Origin: Neorhizobium sp.
GTDB lineage: Bacteria; Pseudomonadota; Alphaproteobacteria; Rhizobiales; Rhizobiaceae
Direction of reading: 5' to 3'
DNA length: 64,000 bases
Assembly: GCA_028283725.1 (NCBI GenBank)
Contig: JAPWKC010000004.1
Span: 1,426,001-1,490,000 of the forward strand
Part shown: positions 19,362 through 29,071 of the stretch, one piece after another
Layout of the letters: every line of letters begins with the position of its first letter
Position numbering within the stretch: position 1 is the stretch's first letter
The notes under the pieces: generated by a model
Databases searched by the model: none
Seen by the model: the letters and a program-made list of their open reading frames with translations, nothing else
What the model was told of the DNA's origin: nothing
Translations under genes and position numbers: made by a program

Positions 19362-19571
19362 CTACGATGATTCGTCCGATTTTGCGGCAGGCAGGCCGAT
19401 CGTCTCATCCGCATCGCCGGCACGGCGGGCACGGGACTGGCTCTTCCTGCGCATCAGATTTTCGCGCAGCTTTGCAGCGGCGCGCTTGCGGCGCTCCTCT
19501 TCGCGGCGCTGCACTTCGGCAGCCCTTTCTGACGCAGGACGCGACGGTCGGTTTTCATCGTCTTCGGACAT
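19362..19571 (-). CDS. Small highly charged conserved protein
   Basis: 69 residues from the ATG at 19571 (MSEDDENRPSRP). An upstream Met at 19634 is possible but less likely. More than a third of residues are charged, with a Glu/Arg-rich predicted helix (VQRREEERRKRAAAKLRENLMRRK). No known domain, signal or membrane segment. It lies 120 bp upstream of murA on the same strand. I do not recognise a function; rhizobial genomes carry similar small ORFs beside murA, as I recall. Confidence 0.6.
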   Translation of the reverse strand: MSEDDENRPSRPASERAAEVQRREEERRKRAAAKLRENLMRRKSQSRARRAGDADETIGLPAAKSDESS

Positions 19572-19650
19572 GGATCTGCGATAGCCGAAATCGATGGGAG
19601 ACGAAAGCATATCCCACATCTTTTCGCGCCTCATTCGATTAACTTGGATT

Positions 19651-19680
19651 TTGTCGCTTGCACTCCTGATGAACCTATGG
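19651..19680 (+). promoter_or_regulatory. Putative promoter of tRNA-Thr
   Basis: TTGTCG, 18 bases, then CTATGG, ending 46 bp before the mature tRNA. Both boxes are imperfect, but the spacing and position suit a sigma-70 promoter. Confidence 0.35.
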
Positions 19681-19726
19681 CAATAGCCCCCTCGCCGGAC
19701 GACGCGTTCAGACGCACCGGTCAGAA

Positions 19727-19801
19727 GCTGCTATAGCTCAGGGGTAGAGCACTCCCTTGGTAAGGGAGAGGCCGAGAGTTCAAATCTCTCTAGCAGCACC
19801 A
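19727..19801 (+). tRNA. tRNA-Thr (GGT)
   Basis: A complete 75-nt cloverleaf with encoded CCA. The acceptor stem GCTGCTA pairs with TAGCAGC. The anticodon arm CTCCC-TTGGTAA-GGGAG gives anticodon GGT. The T-arm contains GTTCAAATC. It is the only plus-strand gene between the murA and galE blocks. Confidence 0.97.
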
Positions 19802-19956
19802 TTTTCCCCCAATTCCGTTCTTCGATGCCGGGCCTTCGGGCCAGTGACCGTGCGCTTGTCGCTGTAGGCGATGACAAGCATATCCATGGGCGCGTATCGC
19901 AACAGCACCCATGGAATCACCTGGAATAATCCGGGCTGCCGGACCGGATCCGGTGC

Positions 19957-20778
19957 TCAGAGCGTCGGCTTGGCTTGCGTTGTCGTTTCGAAATCGCCGG
20001 TCGCGTCCACGTCCGACAGGCGGACGAAATCGACACCGCGTTCCTTGAGCGCGAGAATTGCCTTGGCGATACCATCGCCTGCCGCATGGGTCGGCTGGTT
20101 GATGTGCGAAATGATGACGTCGCCATCCTTCACCGCCGCATAGCGTTTCTCGACACCGGCTGCGCCCAGCAAAGAGCCGTCGTCGCCATTCACCGAATAG
20201 CCGGCGACACGGTAGCCCATGGCGCGGATCTCGCGGATGGCCGACAGGTCGTATTTGGCCGTCGCGCCGCGGAACCAGCGCGGCGCAGTCTCAATACCGG
20301 CCGCCTTCATGGCGTCGGCACCGCCGGCCACTTCCCTGCCGACGGCAACGGGCGAGCCGGCCGTGGCAATGCCATAGACGGTGGTCGCATAGTCGATCGC
20401 CGGAATGTGGTTTTCACCATGATCCTCAAGTTCGAACAGATCGGGATTGGCGAGGAAGACCTTTACCGTATCGGGATTGTGCTTCAGCCAGCGCGCGGTG
20501 ACGAAGATCGTTGCCGGGATCCGCTTTTCCAGAAGCGTGTAGAGGATGCGCTTGTCCGTCTGTCCCATGCAGGCATCGAAGGTGAGCGCCACGCGCGGGC
20601 GCTTCGGGTCTTTCGACTTTTCGATGTGGAGATGTGGCTCGACCAGCCGCGGGCCGGCGGCGCGAATAGCGGGCTTGGCGGCTGGCGCAGCCGGTGCTGA
20701 AGGCGGCGCCGCATTTTCGGCCAGTGCCGGGATGGGTGCGGCCAGAAAAAGGGCGGCGGCGAAGAGACGAGCATGCAT
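19957..20778 (-). CDS. Exported polysaccharide deacetylase (NodB-fold) family protein
   Basis: 273 residues with a Sec signal peptide (cleavage near ALA-ENA, residue 20) and an Ala/Pro linker, so periplasmic or secreted. The NodB-like barrel follows. Motif 1 reads TFDACMG (66-72) where most members have TFDDGP, so the second, metal-binding Asp is replaced by Ala69. Motif 2 keeps HGENH (120-124), an HxxxH. RWFRGATAKYD corresponds to motif 3, and ISHINQP near the C-terminus to the motif-5 His. Substrate is unknown. It is monocistronic. Confidence 0.8.
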   Translation of the reverse strand: MHARLFAAALFLAAPIPALAENAAPPSAPAAPAAKPAIRAAGPRLVEPHLHIEKSKDPKRPRVALTFDACMGQTDKRILYTLLEKRIPATIFVTARWLKHNPDTVKVFLANPDLFELEDHGENHIPAIDYATTVYGIATAGSPVAVGREVAGGADAMKAAGIETAPRWFRGATAKYDLSAIREIRAMGYRVAGYSVNGDDGSLLGAAGVEKRYAAVKDGDVIISHINQPTHAAGDGIAKAILALKERGVDFVRLSDVDATGDFETTTQAKPTL

Positions 20779-20929
20779 GGCAACAATCCGGACATCAGCT
20801 GAAAGAGGCCCGCTTTCCTAGCGCGAAACAGGCCTGGCCGCCATTGGGATTGCCCACAATGGCGGAAACTTGATTGCCGGAGATGATGTCAGATCGAAGG
20901 CGGCTCAAACGGGACGAACGGCCTCGCCG

Positions 20930-21964
20930 TCAGAAGCGCGCTGCCACCAGCCGGTCGTGCAGCGAACGCAGCCCGCCCGTCTTGCGGGCGACAAGGTTCT
21001 TTTCCCAGACGATCGCGGTTTCGACGATCAGGTCGAGGCTGTCGTGACGCGGCGTCCACCCAAGCAGGCGGCGGGCAAGCGTGGCATTGGCGACGACGCT
21101 TGCCGCATCGCCTGGTCGACGTGGACCGTAATTGACCTCGAAACTGCGGGCACCGGCGCGCCGCACGGCATCCAGCACTTCCAGCACCGAATAGCCGCGG
21201 CCATAACCGCAATTGGCGATCAGCGGCTCACCGCCGCGGCGCAGATAGTCGAGCGCCTTGATATGCGCCTCGACCAGATCGGTGACGTGGATGTAATCGC
21301 GCACGCCGGTGCCGTCTGCCGTCGGATAATCCGTGCCATAGACATCGACGCTGCGGCGCTTGCCGAGTGCGGCCTCGCAGGCGATCTTGATCAGGTGGGT
21401 GGCACCCTCGGTGGACAGGCCGGTGCGGCCGCGCGGATCGGCGCCGGCAACGTTGAAATAGCGCAGCGCCACGAAACGGAAATCATGGGCGCTGGCTGCA
21501 TCGCGCAGCATCAGCTCCGACATGAGTTTCGACTGGCCATAGGGGTTCTTCGGCAGCAGTGGCGCCGATTCCAGCACCGGCGCATCATCCTTCTGGTCGC
21601 CATAGACGGCGGCTGTCGAGGAGAAGACGAAATGCCTGACGCCCGCCTCGACGGCGGCCGCGGCAAGCAGCCGGGTCTTGCCGGTATTGTTTTCGTAATA
21701 ATCCAGCGGATTGGCAACCGACTGCGGCACGACGATCGACCCGGCGAAATGCATGATCGCATCGATCCGGTTTTCGGCAAAGATCTGCTTCAAGGTGATC
21801 GCATCGCCGACATCGCCGAGATAGAAGCGCGCGGCATCCGGCACGGCCCAGCGGAAGCCCGTAGACAGCCGATCGAGAACGACGACCTCCTCGCCCGCAT
21901 CGAGAAGCGCCCAGACCATGTGACTGCCGATATAGCCGGCACCGCCCGTAACAAGAACCGCCAT
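20930..21964 (-). CDS. galE: UDP-glucose 4-epimerase
   Basis: 344 residues, an extended SDR. VTGGAGYIGSH (residues 5-15) binds NAD+. Ser116 with Y142-GQS-K146 form the catalytic set. It interconverts UDP-glucose and UDP-galactose, which feeds exopolysaccharide and LPS synthesis; the rhizobial counterpart is often named exoB. PYGQSKLMSE and RPGDAASVVAN are typical GalE blocks. A separate transcription unit on the minus strand. Confidence 0.93.
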   Translation of the reverse strand: MAVLVTGGAGYIGSHMVWALLDAGEEVVVLDRLSTGFRWAVPDAARFYLGDVGDAITLKQIFAENRIDAIMHFAGSIVVPQSVANPLDYYENNTGKTRLLAAAAVEAGVRHFVFSSTAAVYGDQKDDAPVLESAPLLPKNPYGQSKLMSELMLRDAASAHDFRFVALRYFNVAGADPRGRTGLSTEGATHLIKIACEAALGKRRSVDVYGTDYPTADGTGVRDYIHVTDLVEAHIKALDYLRRGGEPLIANCGYGRGYSVLEVLDAVRRAGARSFEVNYGPRRPGDAASVVANATLARRLLGWTPRHDSLDLIVETAIVWEKNLVARKTGGLRSLHDRLVAARF

Positions 21965-22034
21965 GACTTCGCTACCCTGCCATTTTTATCGTTGGATGCA
22001 GGAAAACACGGGGTTTCTTCAGCATTGATTACTG

Positions 22035-22070
22035 GCCATCCCCCGCGCGAAACATATCGCGGGGGATGGC
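22035..22070. terminator. Strong palindromic hairpin between the aminotransferase gene and galE
   Basis: Perfect 13-base arms (GCCATCCCCCGCG / CGCGGGGGATGGC) with a 10-base loop, about 58 bp past the aminotransferase stop and 70 bp before galE. Neither side has a T-run, so it may stabilise or process RNA rather than act as a classical terminator. Confidence 0.45.
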
Positions 22071-22127
22071 TAAGCGGCAGTTAGCGCGATTGGTAAAATT
22101 CGCGCAAACAAAGATCCAACCCGTCTT

Positions 22128-23297
22128 TCAAAGCTTCAGGATATAGTCCGAAAGCCGTGCCGCCGCCTCGCGGATATGATCGGGATTGCGCAGGAAGCAG
22201 GCGCGCAGGAAAAGCTCGCCGCCGGGACCGAAGGCCGATCCGGGCGCCATTGCAACACCGATCTTGTTGACGATGTCGATCGCGGTGGCGCGACTATCGG
22301 TGACGCCATCGACCTTGAGGAAGGCATAGAGGGCGCCATCGGGCTTCAGCGTCTCGACGCGATTGGTGGCGATCAGTGCGTCGCAGAGAATGTCGCGCGA
22401 CGTCGTGGCACGCGCGATGTTTTCGCGGATGAAGCCGTCGCCCTCGTTCAGCGCCACCACCGCGCCGCGCTGCATGAACTGCGCTACACCGGAATTGGAA
22501 TACTGGATGAGGTTCTCGATCACCTGACCGATTTCCGGCGGAGCAACCAGCCAGCCGACCCGCCAGCCGGTCATCGACCAGTTCTTGGAAAAGGAATTGG
22601 CGAAGATGACGCGATCGCCCTCTTCCATGATGTCGAGGAAGGACGGCGCGCGGGCAGCACCTCCATAATAATAGAGCGCGTAGATCTCGTCAGCGATGAT
22701 CCACAGGCCATGCCGGCGGGCAAGCGCCAGAACGGCTTGCAGGTCTTCACGGCTCGCGGTCCAGCCGGTTGGATTGGACGGCGTGTTGATGAAGAGCGCC
22801 CTGGTCTTCGGCGTGACGGTCGCCTCCAGCGCATCGATATCGAGCGACCAGCGACCGCCGGTGAAGGACAGCGGCAGGCCGACAGCACGGGCGCCGGCAA
22901 TCTCGATGGCGGACACGATGTTCGGCCAGGTGGGCGACAGATAGATCATCTCATCGCCCGGCGCGGTGACCGCCTGCACGGCAAGCATGATCGCGTGCAT
23001 GCCCGAGCCCGTCACATAGAAATGCTCGGTGGAGAGAGAGACCGAAAAATGGCGGCCGTAGTAATCGGCGAGCGCCTGGCGCAATTCGGGAATGCCGCGC
23101 TGCCAGGTGTAAAAGGTCTCTCCGCCCAGAAGCGCATCGCTTGCGGCTCTGTTGATGAAATCCGGGCTCGGCAGATCACCTTCGCCGGCCCAGAGCGGGA
23201 TAAGCCCTTCCCGGCCACGGGCATGGTTGATGATCTCGACGATGCCGCTTTCGGGAGCGGAGACGGCACGCGGGCTGAGGCTTTCGATGAGCGACAT
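22128..23297 (-). CDS. Class I/II pyridoxal-phosphate aminotransferase
   Basis: 389 residues, fold-type I. PLP residues are visible: Asn175 in NTPSNPTGW, Asp203 in IADEIY, Lys238 in NSFSKNWSMTGWR and an Arg near the C-terminus in LFLRACFLRN that should bind the substrate carboxylate. It belongs with the AspC/AlaT-like group. Exact substrate (aspartate, alanine or another amino acid) cannot be read from sequence. Cytoplasmic, apparently monocistronic. Confidence 0.88.
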   Translation of the reverse strand: MSLIESLSPRAVSAPESGIVEIINHARGREGLIPLWAGEGDLPSPDFINRAASDALLGGETFYTWQRGIPELRQALADYYGRHFSVSLSTEHFYVTGSGMHAIMLAVQAVTAPGDEMIYLSPTWPNIVSAIEIAGARAVGLPLSFTGGRWSLDIDALEATVTPKTRALFINTPSNPTGWTASREDLQAVLALARRHGLWIIADEIYALYYYGGAARAPSFLDIMEEGDRVIFANSFSKNWSMTGWRVGWLVAPPEIGQVIENLIQYSNSGVAQFMQRGAVVALNEGDGFIRENIARATTSRDILCDALIATNRVETLKPDGALYAFLKVDGVTDSRATAIDIVNKIGVAMAPGSAFGPGGELFLRACFLRNPDHIREAAARLSDYILKL

Positions 23298-23419
23298 GGT
23301 TTCCCTCTTAATCTGCTTTGCCCCTTCTTAGACGAAAGCAGATCGAGAATCCCATGACATTCCTTCAGCGGTACATCTATCCCGGTGATGGATCGACGCC
23401 AAAGCCCGCGCGCGCGGTC

Positions 23420-23851
23420 TTACTTCGCCTTCAGCAGGTCGCGGATTTCGCTCAGGAGCAGAATGTCGGCCGGCGGCGGAGCGGGCTTGTCATCGGCCGG
23501 CTTCTTTTCTTCCATGGTCCGCAGCTTGTTCACGCCCTTGACCATCAGGAAGATGATGAAGGCGAGGATGACGAAGTTGATCATGACAGTGATGAAGCTG
23601 CCATAGGCAAAGACCGCGCCCTGCTTGCGCGCCTCTTCCAGCGAAGGGGCCGTCACGGCGCTCGACAAGGCGATGAAGTAATTCGAGAAATCAAAACCGC
23701 CACCGGTGATGGCGCCGACGACCGGCATGACGATATCATTGACGAGCGATGTGACGATGCCGGTAAAGGCGCCGCCGATGATGATACCGACGGCAAGATC
23801 GATGACATTGCCTTTGGCGATGAAGGAGCGGAATTCGCTGATCACTGACAT
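23420..23851 (-). CDS. mscL: Large-conductance mechanosensitive channel MscL
   Basis: 143 residues, usual length. Short N-terminal helix, TM1 with the pore motif [19 protein letters not shown], a periplasmic loop, TM2 ([18 protein letters not shown]) and a charged cytoplasmic bundle. MscL opens under membrane tension and vents solutes on osmotic downshock. It is divergent from the hybrid kinase gene, with about 200 bp between the two starts. Confidence 0.96.
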   Translation of the reverse strand: MSVISEFRSFIAKGNVIDLAVGIIIGGAFTGIVTSLVNDIVMPVVGAITGGGFDFSNYFIALSSAVTAPSLEEARKQGAVFAYGSFITVMINFVILAFIIFLMVKGVNKLRTMEEKKPADDKPAPPPADILLLSEIRDLLKAK

Positions 23852-24050
23852 GGTTTACCCCCGGTCTGTGCAGGTTTCAGATTGGAACAATCTAGCGCAT
23901 TCGACAAAGCTGAAAAGCCCTCAAAGCCCAAAGACTTAAAGATGAGCGTCTATTGGACTTTGTGCTGAGAGCGGGCCAATTTCCAAGCCCCCCCTTTTCC
24001 CCTAAGCTCTGGATGCCGCAGGGGAGTGCGGCCGGCCTTCTGGAGGAACC

Positions 24051-27000
24051 ATGCTGCCCGGCTGGGTGATTTTCGCATCGGCCTTCGCCTATGTGCTTCT
24101 GCTGTTTGCGGTTGCCAGCTACGGCGACCGCAAAAGCCGCATCCATGGCGTGCCCAAAGGCGGCCGGCCTCTCATCTATGCGCTCAGCCTTGCGATCTAC
24201 TGCACGTCCTGGACCTATTTCGGCGGCGTCGGTCTTGCCGCCCAGAAGGGGCTCGAATTCACCGGCATCTATATCGGGCCGATCCTCGCCTTCACGCTTG
24301 GAATGCCGGTTATCCGGCGGATCACCGAGCTGGCGAAATCCGAAAAGCTCACCTCGGTTGCGGATTTCGTCGCCGCCCGCTACGGCAAGAATGCCGGGGT
24401 CGCCATGCTGGTGGCCGTCATCGCGCTCGTCGGCTCCATTCCCTATATCGCCCTGCAGCTGAAGGCGGTGTCCAACTCGGTTGCGGTTCTCGTCAATCCC
24501 GCCCATTACGGCATCGGCAGCGGCAATCTCTATTTTCTCGATCTGCCGCTGGTCGTCACCCTGATGATGGCCTGTTTCGCCGTGATCTTCGGCACGCGCC
24601 ACACCGATGCGACCGAGCATCAGGACGGGCTGATCCTTGCGGTGGCGATGGAATCCATGGTCAAGCTGGTGGCGCTCGTCACCGTCGGGCTGGCCGTGAT
24701 CTTCATCCTGTTCGACGGCCCTGCCGATATTATCGCAAAGGCTGCCGGCAATTCGCAGATGACATCTGCCCTTGCCTATGAAACGCCGCTCAGCCGCTGG
24801 ATCATCCTGACGCTTCTGTCGGGTTTCGCCATCCTGCTTCTGCCGCGGCAATTTCATGTGACGGTGGTCGAGAACCGCACGGCGAAAGAGAGACGGGCGG
24901 CGATGCTGCTCCTGCCGATCTATCTCATCGCCATCAACCTCTTCGTCCTGCCGGTGGCGATTGCGGGTGTGACGGCACTCGGCGGCGCGGGCGATGCGGA
25001 TCTCTACGTGCTCACCGTGCCGCTTGCGAAGGAAATGCCGGTCGTGACGCTGGTCGCCTTCATCGGTGGTTTTTCGGCAGCAACGGCCATGGTGATCGTC
25101 GAATCCGTCGCGCTGTCGGTCATGGTGTCCAACGATATCGTCATGCCGGTCTTTTTGCGACGCAAGCTCACCGCCAACAGAACCGCCGCCGGTCGGGATT
25201 TTTCCCGCGCGCTCCTCAATATCCGCCGCGTCTCGATCTTCGGCGTGCTGCTTCTCGGCTATGGCTATTACCGCATGGCCGACAGCCAGTCCGGGCTTGC
25301 CTCGATCGGGCTTCTGGCTTTCGCGGCGATCGCGCAGGTGGCGCCCTCGCTCTTCGGCGGGCTTGTGTGGCGAAGAGCCAATGCGCGCGGCGCGCTGCTC
25401 GGTATGTCGCTCGGCTTCCTCGCCTGGGCCTATCTGCTCTTCCTGCCGAGCCTCGGCGGGCCGGACAATTCGTATATCGCCGCTGCCGTTCTCAACTTCC
25501 TGCTGCCCGGCACGACGCTTTTTGCCGGACCGGCCGCCGATCCGCTGGTGACGACGACAATCTTCAGTCTTTCGCTCAACTGCATCGCCTTCGTGCTCGG
25601 CTCGCTATCGCGAAACCCGCGACCGGTGGAGCGGCTGCAGGCCGGCATTTTCGTCAAGCGGCACCTGCGCTCGCAATTTGCCACCCGCGGCTGGAAGACC
25701 CGGATCAGCGTCGGCGACCTGAAGACGGCGATCGCCCGCTATCTCGGCGAGGAGCGGATGCAGCGTTCGTTTGCCAATTACGAGAAGAAGGCCGGCCGGC
25801 GCTTCGTCGATGATCAGCAGGCAGACATGGCGATGATCCATTTTTCCGAACAGCTGCTGGGCAGCGCCATCGGGTCGTCCTCAGCACGGCTCGTGCTGTC
25901 GCTGCTGTTGCAGAAGGCGGAGGATGCGACGGCAGACACCGCATGGCTGCTCGACCAGGCTAGCGAGGCGCTGCAATACAATCAGGATATGCTGCAGGCC
26001 GCGCTCTCGCAGATGGACCAGGGCATCGCCGTGTTCGACAGCGGCGACCGGCTGACAATCTGGAACCGGCGCTTCCGGCAGTTGCTCGATCTGCCCGAAC
26101 AGGTGGGCCAGGTGGGTTTTCCGCTGTCGGAGATCGTCGGTGCTCTCTGCGAGCGCGGCGATATCCCGACGAGCGACCGCGAGGCGATCCTCGCCCGCTT
26201 CAAGACGCTCGATGCGACATTCCCGCTGGTGCTGAACGATGGCGCGAAGATCATCGAGGTGCGCTCCAACACGATGCCGGACCACGGCATGGTGGCGACG
26301 TTCACCGATATTTCCGACCGCGTTGCCGCCGCAAAAGCCCTGACCCAGGCCAACGAGACGCTGGAACAGCGGGTCGATGAGCGCACCGCAGAACTGACGC
26401 GGGTGAACCATGCGCTTGGCGAAGCGCGCGCCGCAGCCGACGAGGCCAATATCGGCAAGACGCGCTTCTTTGCGGCCGCCGGCCACGACATCCTCCAGCC
26501 GCTCAATGCCGCCCGGCTCTATTCCTCCGCACTCGTTGAACGAATGGGACCCGCCGACCGCAATGGCGGGCTGGTGCGCAATATCGATTCGGCGCTGGAA
26601 TCGGTGGAGGCCATTCTAGGTGCCGTCCTCGATATTTCCAGACTTGATACAGGGGCGATGAAGCCACGCATCACATCCGTTCCACTCAACGAGCTGATGA
26701 AGCGGATCGAGACCGACTATGCGCCGATGGCACGCGAGAAGAACCTGCGCTTCACGGTGATGCCGACCTCGATCCATGTCTATTCGGACGCCAATCTCCT
26801 GCGCCGCCTGCTGCAGAACCTCGTTTCGAATGCGATCAAATATACGGTTTCCGGCAAGGTTCTGGTGGGCGTGCGTCGACGTGGCGAGAGGGCGATCATC
26901 GAGGTGATCGATTCGGGGATCGGCATTCCGCCCTCGCAGTTCGAAACCGTGTTCAAGGAATTCGCCAGGCTCGACGAGGGGGCGAGAACCGCCGGCGGTC

Positions 27001-27566
27001 TTGGTCTCGGGCTTTCCATCGTCGACCGCATCGGCCGGGTGCTGGAGCATCCCGTCAAGCTTGCCTCGACGCCCGGACGCGGCACGATGTTTCGCGTGGA
27101 GATGCCAATGGACAGGACGGCGGCGATATCCGGCTCTACCGCGCCCCTCCCCGAACGCAGCCGCCGGGCAAAGCCGCTCAACGGATTGCGGGTTCTGTGC
27201 ATCGACAACGAGCCGCATATTCTCGAAGGCATGGCGCTTCTGATTTCGGGATGGGGGTGTACGGTCGGTCAGGCCGCATCGCTTGCCGCTATCGATGAGA
27301 TCATTGCGAGCCGGGAGGCGCCGCCGGATATCGTCATTGCCGATTATCACCTCAACGACGGAACCGGGATCGACGCGATCGAGCGGCTGAGGGCCGCCTA
27401 TCACGCCGGCCTTCCGGCATTACTGATTACCGCAGACCGCTCACTGGACGTGCGGGCACAAGCGGAAAAGCACGATATTGCCCTGCAGAACAAACCGGTG
27501 AAGCCGGCGGCACTCCGGGCGCATATTACGCAGGTTGCGACGATCAAACGGGTTGCCGCAGAATAG
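24051..27566 (+). CDS. Hybrid histidine kinase with sodium/solute-symporter-like sensor domain
   Basis: 1171 residues. Residues 1 to about 500 form a sodium:solute symporter-like (SSS) domain with some twelve hydrophobic helices and the SSS-type segment GLEFTGIYIGPILAFTLGMPVIRRI. After a linker, a PAS-like domain spans about 640-770 and a coiled coil (ETLEQRVDERTAELTRVN) follows. The HisKA box is FFAAAGHDILQPLNAARL, with the phosphorylated His near 812, then an ATPase domain with N, G1 (DSGIGIPP) and G2 (GGLGLGLSI) boxes. A C-terminal receiver domain has its Asp in IADYHL near 1097. CbrA/NahK-like kinases share this layout; the ligand is unknown. An SD-like GGAGG precedes the ATG. Confidence 0.92.
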   Translation: MLPGWVIFASAFAYVLLLFAVASYGDRKSRIHGVPKGGRPLIYALSLAIYCTSWTYFGGVGLAAQKGLEFTGIYIGPILAFTLGMPVIRRITELAKSEKLTSVADFVAARYGKNAGVAMLVAVIALVGSIPYIALQLKAVSNSVAVLVNPAHYGIGSGNLYFLDLPLVVTLMMACFAVIFGTRHTDATEHQDGLILAVAMESMVKLVALVTVGLAVIFILFDGPADIIAKAAGNSQMTSALAYETPLSRWIILTLLSGFAILLLPRQFHVTVVENRTAKERRAAMLLLPIYLIAINLFVLPVAIAGVTALGGAGDADLYVLTVPLAKEMPVVTLVAFIGGFSAATAMVIVESVALSVMVSNDIVMPVFLRRKLTANRTAAGRDFSRALLNIRRVSIFGVLLLGYGYYRMADSQSGLASIGLLAFAAIAQVAPSLFGGLVWRRANARGALLGMSLGFLAWAYLLFLPSLGGPDNSYIAAAVLNFLLPGTTLFAGPAADPLVTTTIFSLSLNCIAFVLGSLSRNPRPVERLQAGIFVKRHLRSQFATRGWKTRISVGDLKTAIARYLGEERMQRSFANYEKKAGRRFVDDQQADMAMIHFSEQLLGSAIGSSSARLVLSLLLQKAEDATADTAWLLDQASEALQYNQDMLQAALSQMDQGIAVFDSGDRLTIWNRRFRQLLDLPEQVGQVGFPLSEIVGALCERGDIPTSDREAILARFKTLDATFPLVLNDGAKIIEVRSNTMPDHGMVATFTDISDRVAAAKALTQANETLEQRVDERTAELTRVNHALGEARAAADEANIGKTRFFAAAGHDILQPLNAARLYSSALVERMGPADRNGGLVRNIDSALESVEAILGAVLDISRLDTGAMKPRITSVPLNELMKRIETDYAPMAREKNLRFTVMPTSIHVYSDANLLRRLLQNLVSNAIKYTVSGKVLVGVRRRGERAIIEVIDSGIGIPPSQFETVFKEFARLDEGARTAGGLGLGLSIVDRIGRVLEHPVKLASTPGRGTMFRVEMPMDRTAAISGSTAPLPERSRRAKPLNGLRVLCIDNEPHILEGMALLISGWGCTVGQAASLAAIDEIIASREAPPDIVIADYHLNDGTGIDAIERLRAAYHAGLPALLITADRSLDVRAQAEKHDIALQNKPVKPAALRAHITQVATIKRVAAE

Positions 27567-27786
27567 CCGAGTTTACCGATCAACTTTCCGTTCATACCCG
27601 AGTCATCACGGACAGTTTACGTTCCGATTCGCCTGAACGGGATTAGAAGTTGCGAGTTACCGCACTGCACGCGGAACCCTCTGGCTTTTTCTAACGTTTA
27701 GGCGCGTGACTTCCCGGCCCGCAGAGGCCTTACGGGCCGAACGGTAAACGAAGCCATCGGACCGGTAGAGACGGAGACCGCGACCG

Positions 27787-29022
27787 ATGAAGCGATTCGA
27801 CATCATTGACGGAATGCGGGGATATTTTCTCGTGTTCATGGTGCTGAACCACCTGATTTTTGCAGGCGGTTATTTTCTCGTGAAGATCAATCACAACCAG
27901 CTCGCCTTCGTGGAAGACGCGCAAGGGTTCGTGTTCCTGTCCGGCCTTCTGATCGGCATGGTCTATGCCCGCAAGATGGTGAAAAACGGCTATTCCGCCG
28001 GTAGAACCGCGATCTACAACCGTGCCTTCGAGCTCTATCGCTACGCGATGGGTATCGTACTGGCGGTCATGGTCGCGGCGATGTTCCTGCCGGGCGCCTA
28101 TTCGATCTGGTTCAACTGGATCGGCTATACGAATTTCGACGACCCGCTGCGGCTGGCCGCGATCGCGACCTTCCTCTACCAGCCGACCTTCATGGATATC
28201 CTGCCGCAATACATCATCTATATGCTGTTTGCGCCGATCCTGGTGAAACTCGTCATCGACGACAAGTGGCACTACGTGGTGGCCGGTTCGATCATGATGT
28301 GGATGGCCGGCCAGCTCGGCCTGCAGCAGATCGTGACGCAGCCGCTGAACCATCTCCTGATGGGCGCCGACGACAACGGGCTTCGCGTTTCGTTCAACCT
28401 GTTCGGCTGGCAGATCGTGTTCTATTCGGGCCTGGTGCTCGGCGCGCTGACATCGTCCGGCAAGATCAACTGGGGTAAGGTGCTTTCGCCCGACAACACC
28501 TTCATCCCGAAGGTGGCACTCGTGCTGGTGCTGTTCTTCCTGCCGCTGCGCCTGATCACCGCCAACGAACTGATGCCGCCCCACATGATCGGCAAGTTCG
28601 CTTCGATGGAAATCCGTGCCGATTTCGGTCCGGTCTACCTGTTGAACTTCGCAGCCGTGGCGGCCCTGATCACGTGGCTCCTGGTTGCCGGCCCGAAGCA
28701 CAAGGCCGCCTGGGTGCGCGGTTGCGCCTCCGCGCTCACCTGGCTGTTCTCGATCCGCTATCTGCAGCTGCTCGGTCGCCACTCCCTGCATGTCTATGTC
28801 TGGCATGTCGCGATCGTCTACTTCGTCTATTATTTCGACGGACGCTCGCCGGAACTGAACGAGTTGACCAAGACCGCGATTGCCGTGGTCGCCGTAGGCC
28901 TCCTGTCGCTGCCCGCCATCTGGCGCGAACGCGACAAGTTCTTCGGGAATGCCGGCGACGCGCAAGCCGTGAAGGCCCAGCCGCCGAAACAGGCCGGGCC
29001 GCAGCAGATGGTCATCCGCTGA
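27787..29022 (+). CDS. opgC: OpgC family membrane protein (periplasmic glucan modification)
   Basis: 411 residues with about ten transmembrane helices. The N-terminal [19 protein letters not shown] and the C-terminal [16 protein letters not shown] are OpgC/acyltransferase-3-like signatures. OpgC enzymes add succinyl groups to osmoregulated periplasmic glucans in proteobacteria; in rhizobia the acceptor would be cyclic beta-glucan (inference). A GGAG lies upstream of the ATG. Monocistronic, closed by a terminator at 29045. Confidence 0.85.
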   Translation: MKRFDIIDGMRGYFLVFMVLNHLIFAGGYFLVKINHNQLAFVEDAQGFVFLSGLLIGMVYARKMVKNGYSAGRTAIYNRAFELYRYAMGIVLAVMVAAMFLPGAYSIWFNWIGYTNFDDPLRLAAIATFLYQPTFMDILPQYIIYMLFAPILVKLVIDDKWHYVVAGSIMMWMAGQLGLQQIVTQPLNHLLMGADDNGLRVSFNLFGWQIVFYSGLVLGALTSSGKINWGKVLSPDNTFIPKVALVLVLFFLPLRLITANELMPPHMIGKFASMEIRADFGPVYLLNFAAVAALITWLLVAGPKHKAAWVRGCASALTWLFSIRYLQLLGRHSLHVYVWHVAIVYFVYYFDGRSPELNELTKTAIAVVAVGLLSLPAIWRERDKFFGNAGDAQAVKAQPPKQAGPQQMVIR

Positions 29023-29044
29023 ACCAGCGATACAAGATGAGAAA

Positions 29045-29071
29045 GGGGCGGCCGCAGAGTCGCCCTTTTTT
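29045..29071 (+). terminator. Rho-independent terminator after opgC
   Basis: GGGCG and CGCCC arms followed directly by six T residues, 23 bp after the opgC stop. It separates opgC from the nhaA leader. Confidence 0.8.

Noticed and set aside
17820..19370. A 516-codon plus-strand frame opposite murA
   Set aside because: MurA on the other strand has all catalytic residues. The antisense product is compositionally biased and unrecognisable.
23892..24857. A 321-codon minus-strand frame opposite the hybrid kinase start
   Set aside because: The plus strand encodes clear SSS helices; the minus product is charged and low complexity.
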